Below are positions 62,195-64,000 of a DNA stretch of 64,000 nt, piece by piece. Source of the DNA: Sellimonas catena. Lineage in GTDB: Bacteria > Bacillota > Clostridia > Lachnospirales > Lachnospiraceae. The notes beneath the pieces are model-generated. The model saw nothing but the letters and a program-made list of their open reading frames with translations, was not told where the DNA came from and ran no database searches. A program made the translations under genes and the position numbers. Each line of letters begins with the position of its first letter. Position 1 is the first letter of the stretch. The stretch lies in the NCBI RefSeq assembly GCF_045063725.1, contig NZ_CP173695.1; one strand, 5' to 3'.

Positions 62195-63700
62195 TTACTC
62201 CTGCCAGATGCGGAAATCCACATGAAAATACACATCCTCTCCATACACCGGCACAAGTACATCGCTGCTTCCATACTGCGCCTGCCGAATTTCATATCCG
62301 CTGTAATCAAACGATGCCTGCACTTTAACCCCCGCCTCATTAATCATAAAATCACTGCATTGATCCCCATATTCTTTCACCCGGTTGTAAAGGCGCGAAG
62401 GCGGAGAAAGCAACAGGTTGTACTCTTCCTGCGCACAAATATAGGAAAGCGATGCCAGCGCCATCAGATCTCCATACACCGGAATTTCCACGTTCTCATC
62501 TTTATATTCGGAAGAAAATGAAATTTCTGTCAAAGCACCGTCCTTTTCCGTAAATTGAAGTTCGGGAAGCTCCGGATAATCCACTCCTGTGCCAACGATA
62601 TACGGTTTTCCGGACATCTTTTCCCAATCACCGTCCTGATTCAGCAGCTTCCTGGAATCGCCAAGCGGGGGTAAAAACTCCGGAAGATTCAGCTGATGGT
62701 CAATCTGATAAAATTTCTGCATATCGTTAAAATTCTCGGCATACTGTGCTGCCGTGATATTTCCTCTGTTCTGCGGCAGTGCACCTGCCTGCCACACAAA
62801 ATAATTCAGGACATCAAGTACACCCAGTACCAGAACTGCCGCTATCACTTTCCACCTCATATGCCGTTCATCCAACGTGAGAATATTGTCTTCTTCCCAC
62901 TCAAGAATCTCTCCTTTTTTACAATCCCTGTAAGAAGAGTATTCTCGTATGAGCCCATAAACCGGGATATAAAATCCCAGTCCTCTTTTTAATACGATCC
63001 CGGTTCTGTCATAAGCCTCTCTCCATGTAAGCCGTGCACCGCTTTCTGCCGACACTCGAAAACCAAACAGAAATTTCCCGGGTGTCGTACCAAATCTTGA
63101 AAGCATGACAGGCTCTGCCATAAGAAGCAAAACAGACTGCATTATGATCCCTATGACTGCAAATGCCCATCCTGTTTGTCTGATATTCATATGAAAACCA
63201 AGCGCCAGAATCAGATTCCAGAAAATCAGATAGATTGCTTCATCAATCAGTCTGGCAAAATACCGTTTCCAGGGCGCTGTTACCTTTGGAAGTGAGTCTG
63301 CTTCTAACTCCGCCGGAATTTCTGAAGGCGCCTTGTTCAGAAAATTAAAATAATGCTCCGCATCAAAACTTTCATAAGCTGCCCGATCTTTGCACATCTG
63401 CTCGCAGATCGCTTTTGACTGTTCCAGATCCTTCTGTTCTTTTTTCAATGTCCTTAAATGTATAAGAAGAACATCTGTCAGCTCACTTTCTTTCTCACTT
63501 AAGGACCGGATCTCTTCCAGGCCGAGATGAACCGTCCGAAGCAGCCGGATCCGTTTCAATATATCCACATCCTGTTCCGTATAATTACGGTAACCATTTG
63601 AATCCCTCTGCGGCGTGATGAGTCCTTCTTTTTCATAAAACCGGATATTCGCCCGCGTCATATTGGACAGTTCTTCCACTTCTTTGATCGTCATCGGCAT
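62195..63700 (-). CDS. MerR-family regulator fused to an RDD membrane domain
   Basis: A 501-residue protein of two parts. Residues 1-125 are a MerR regulator: MPMTIKEVEELSNMTRANIR, YRNYTEQDVDILKRIRLLR, then a helical dimerisation stretch. Residues about 140-290 are an RDD-type membrane domain (RYFARLIDEAIYLIFWNLI, RFGTTPGKFLFGFRV, YDRTGIVLKRGLGFYIPVYG). One more helix near 305 leads to an outer C-terminal domain of about 180 residues without a known family. It is thus a membrane-bound regulator. It has a MerR-type 19-bp-spacer promoter, implying autoregulation. Confidence 0.85.
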   Translation of the reverse strand: MPMTIKEVEELSNMTRANIRFYEKEGLITPQRDSNGYRNYTEQDVDILKRIRLLRTVHLGLEEIRSLSEKESELTDVLLIHLRTLKKEQKDLEQSKAICEQMCKDRAAYESFDAEHYFNFLNKAPSEIPAELEADSLPKVTAPWKRYFARLIDEAIYLIFWNLILALGFHMNIRQTGWAFAVIGIIMQSVLLLMAEPVMLSRFGTTPGKFLFGFRVSAESGARLTWREAYDRTGIVLKRGLGFYIPVYGLIREYSSYRDCKKGEILEWEEDNILTLDERHMRWKVIAAVLVLGVLDVLNYFVWQAGALPQNRGNITAAQYAENFNDMQKFYQIDHQLNLPEFLPPLGDSRKLLNQDGDWEKMSGKPYIVGTGVDYPELPELQFTEKDGALTEISFSSEYKDENVEIPVYGDLMALASLSYICAQEEYNLLLSPPSRLYNRVKEYGDQCSDFMINEAGVKVQASFDYSGYEIRQAQYGSSDVLVPVYGEDVYFHVDFRIWQE

Positions 63701-63724
63701 AATCCTCCCCTGATATGATATTTA

Positions 63725-63755
63725 ATTATAAGGGGTAAAGGGACTTTACAGTCAA
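63725..63755 (-). promoter_or_regulatory. MerR-type promoter with 19-bp spacer and operator
   Basis: Minus strand TTGACT (63750-63755), a 19-base spacer (63731-63749) and TATAAT (63725-63730). The spacer holds a perfect inverted repeat GTAAAG-TCC-CTTTAC (63735-63749). Long spacers with such an operator are the mark of MerR-regulated promoters. It lies 25 bases before the MerR-RDD start. Confidence 0.85.
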
Positions 63756-63820
63756 GCGATAGTTATGATTTATAGAAAAAATACAGATTTCTCCGATTAT
63801 TCCTTTCCATATACTACCAC

Positions 63821-64000
63821 GTAAAGCGACCGGTCACAATGCGCACTTTTCATTGGACCGGCGGAAAACATTTGCCCGCTTTGATTGTACAAGGTATAAT
63901 AGATGTAAAACGGATACTGATGACGAAAGCCATTGCTGAGTTTCCGGAAAACGATACTTATCTATGAGTAAAGGACTACAATATGCCAATCATACTTGAC
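63821..64000 (+). mobile_element. Possible end of an IS66-like element, cut by the window
   Basis: GTAAAGCGACCGG at 63821 resembles the GTAAGCG ends of IS66 elements, and GACCGG recurs 36-40 bases on. A promoter follows (TTGCCC at 63872, 17 bases, TATAAT at 63895). A mini-frame (63920-63967) and an ATG at 63983 (MPIILD) after AAAGGAC open the next gene, which runs out of the window. Identity is a guess. Confidence 0.3.

Overview
The window looks like a chromosomal segment of an anaerobic Gram-positive gut clostridium, most likely a Lachnospiraceae member. This is inferred from an [FeFe] hydrogenase, a double-cubane-cluster reductase, two rubredoxin-type modules on one rubrerythrin, a feoA-feoA-feoB cluster with its Cys-rich mini-protein, a beta-glucoside PTS with LicT-type antitermination, strong AGGAGG ribosome sites and moderate GC. 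I cannot name a species. No rRNA, tRNA or CRISPR array was seen.

Layout. 1-1.8 kb: a flavin-binding PNPOx-like gene and a doubly broken sugar-phosphate isomerase, then about 0.5 kb without a gene. 1.8-7 kb: response regulator, histidine kinase, ABC ATPase and FtsX-type permease on the minus strand (antimicrobial-peptide or envelope-stress type). 7.3-8.5 kb: RlmI-like methyltransferase, followed by a perfect 40-bp palindrome. 8.7-12.5 kb: ferrous iron cluster (two FeoA, FeoB, Cys-rich mini-protein, small membrane protein, HMA protein) with repeated GTTAG-N6-YTAAC boxes. 12.7-17.4 kb: cupin-like gene and a giant DUF5107-TPR protein, divergent from an AraC regulator. 17.5-22.1 kb: EamA transporter, CmpB-type membrane protein, endonuclease III and GH31 glucosidase. 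22.2-25.9 kb: a YtrA-like GntR regulator between two ABC ATPase-permease pairs. 25.9-32.5 kb: M24 peptidase, acyltransferase-like protein, and the bglG-bglP-bglA operon with two antiterminator/terminator switches. 32.7-41.4 kb: double-cubane reductase, HAD phosphatase, and a metal-homeostasis block (Zn/Cd-type ATPase with a separate HMA protein, divergent ArsR, AraC, CopA). 41.5-45.2 kb: rubrerythrin and a three-gene Mu/TniA-like transposon. 45.2-47.9 kb: [FeFe] hydrogenase behind a c-di-GMP (GEMM-I) riboswitch and a small XRE operon. 47.9-54.2 kb: DUF3795-HD protein, a 1182-residue surface CAP/coiled-coil protein, a small basic protein and RlmD-like methyltransferase. 54.4-60 kb: amidohydrolase, DnaJ-like chaperone, frameshifted GNAT gene beside an intact IS, and an HxlR regulator divergent from an aldo/keto reductase. 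61-64 kb: BirA, a MerR-RDD membrane regulator with its own 19-bp-spacer promoter, and probably the end of another mobile element.

The most unusual points are the GEMM-I riboswitch and terminator in front of a CpIII-like [FeFe] hydrogenase, the CopZ-like domain fused to CopA yet carrying its own ribosome site and ATG, the MerR-RDD fusion with a textbook MerR promoter, and the transposon end lying five bases from the rubrerythrin start codon. All functional calls rest on reading the sequence; no database search was run.
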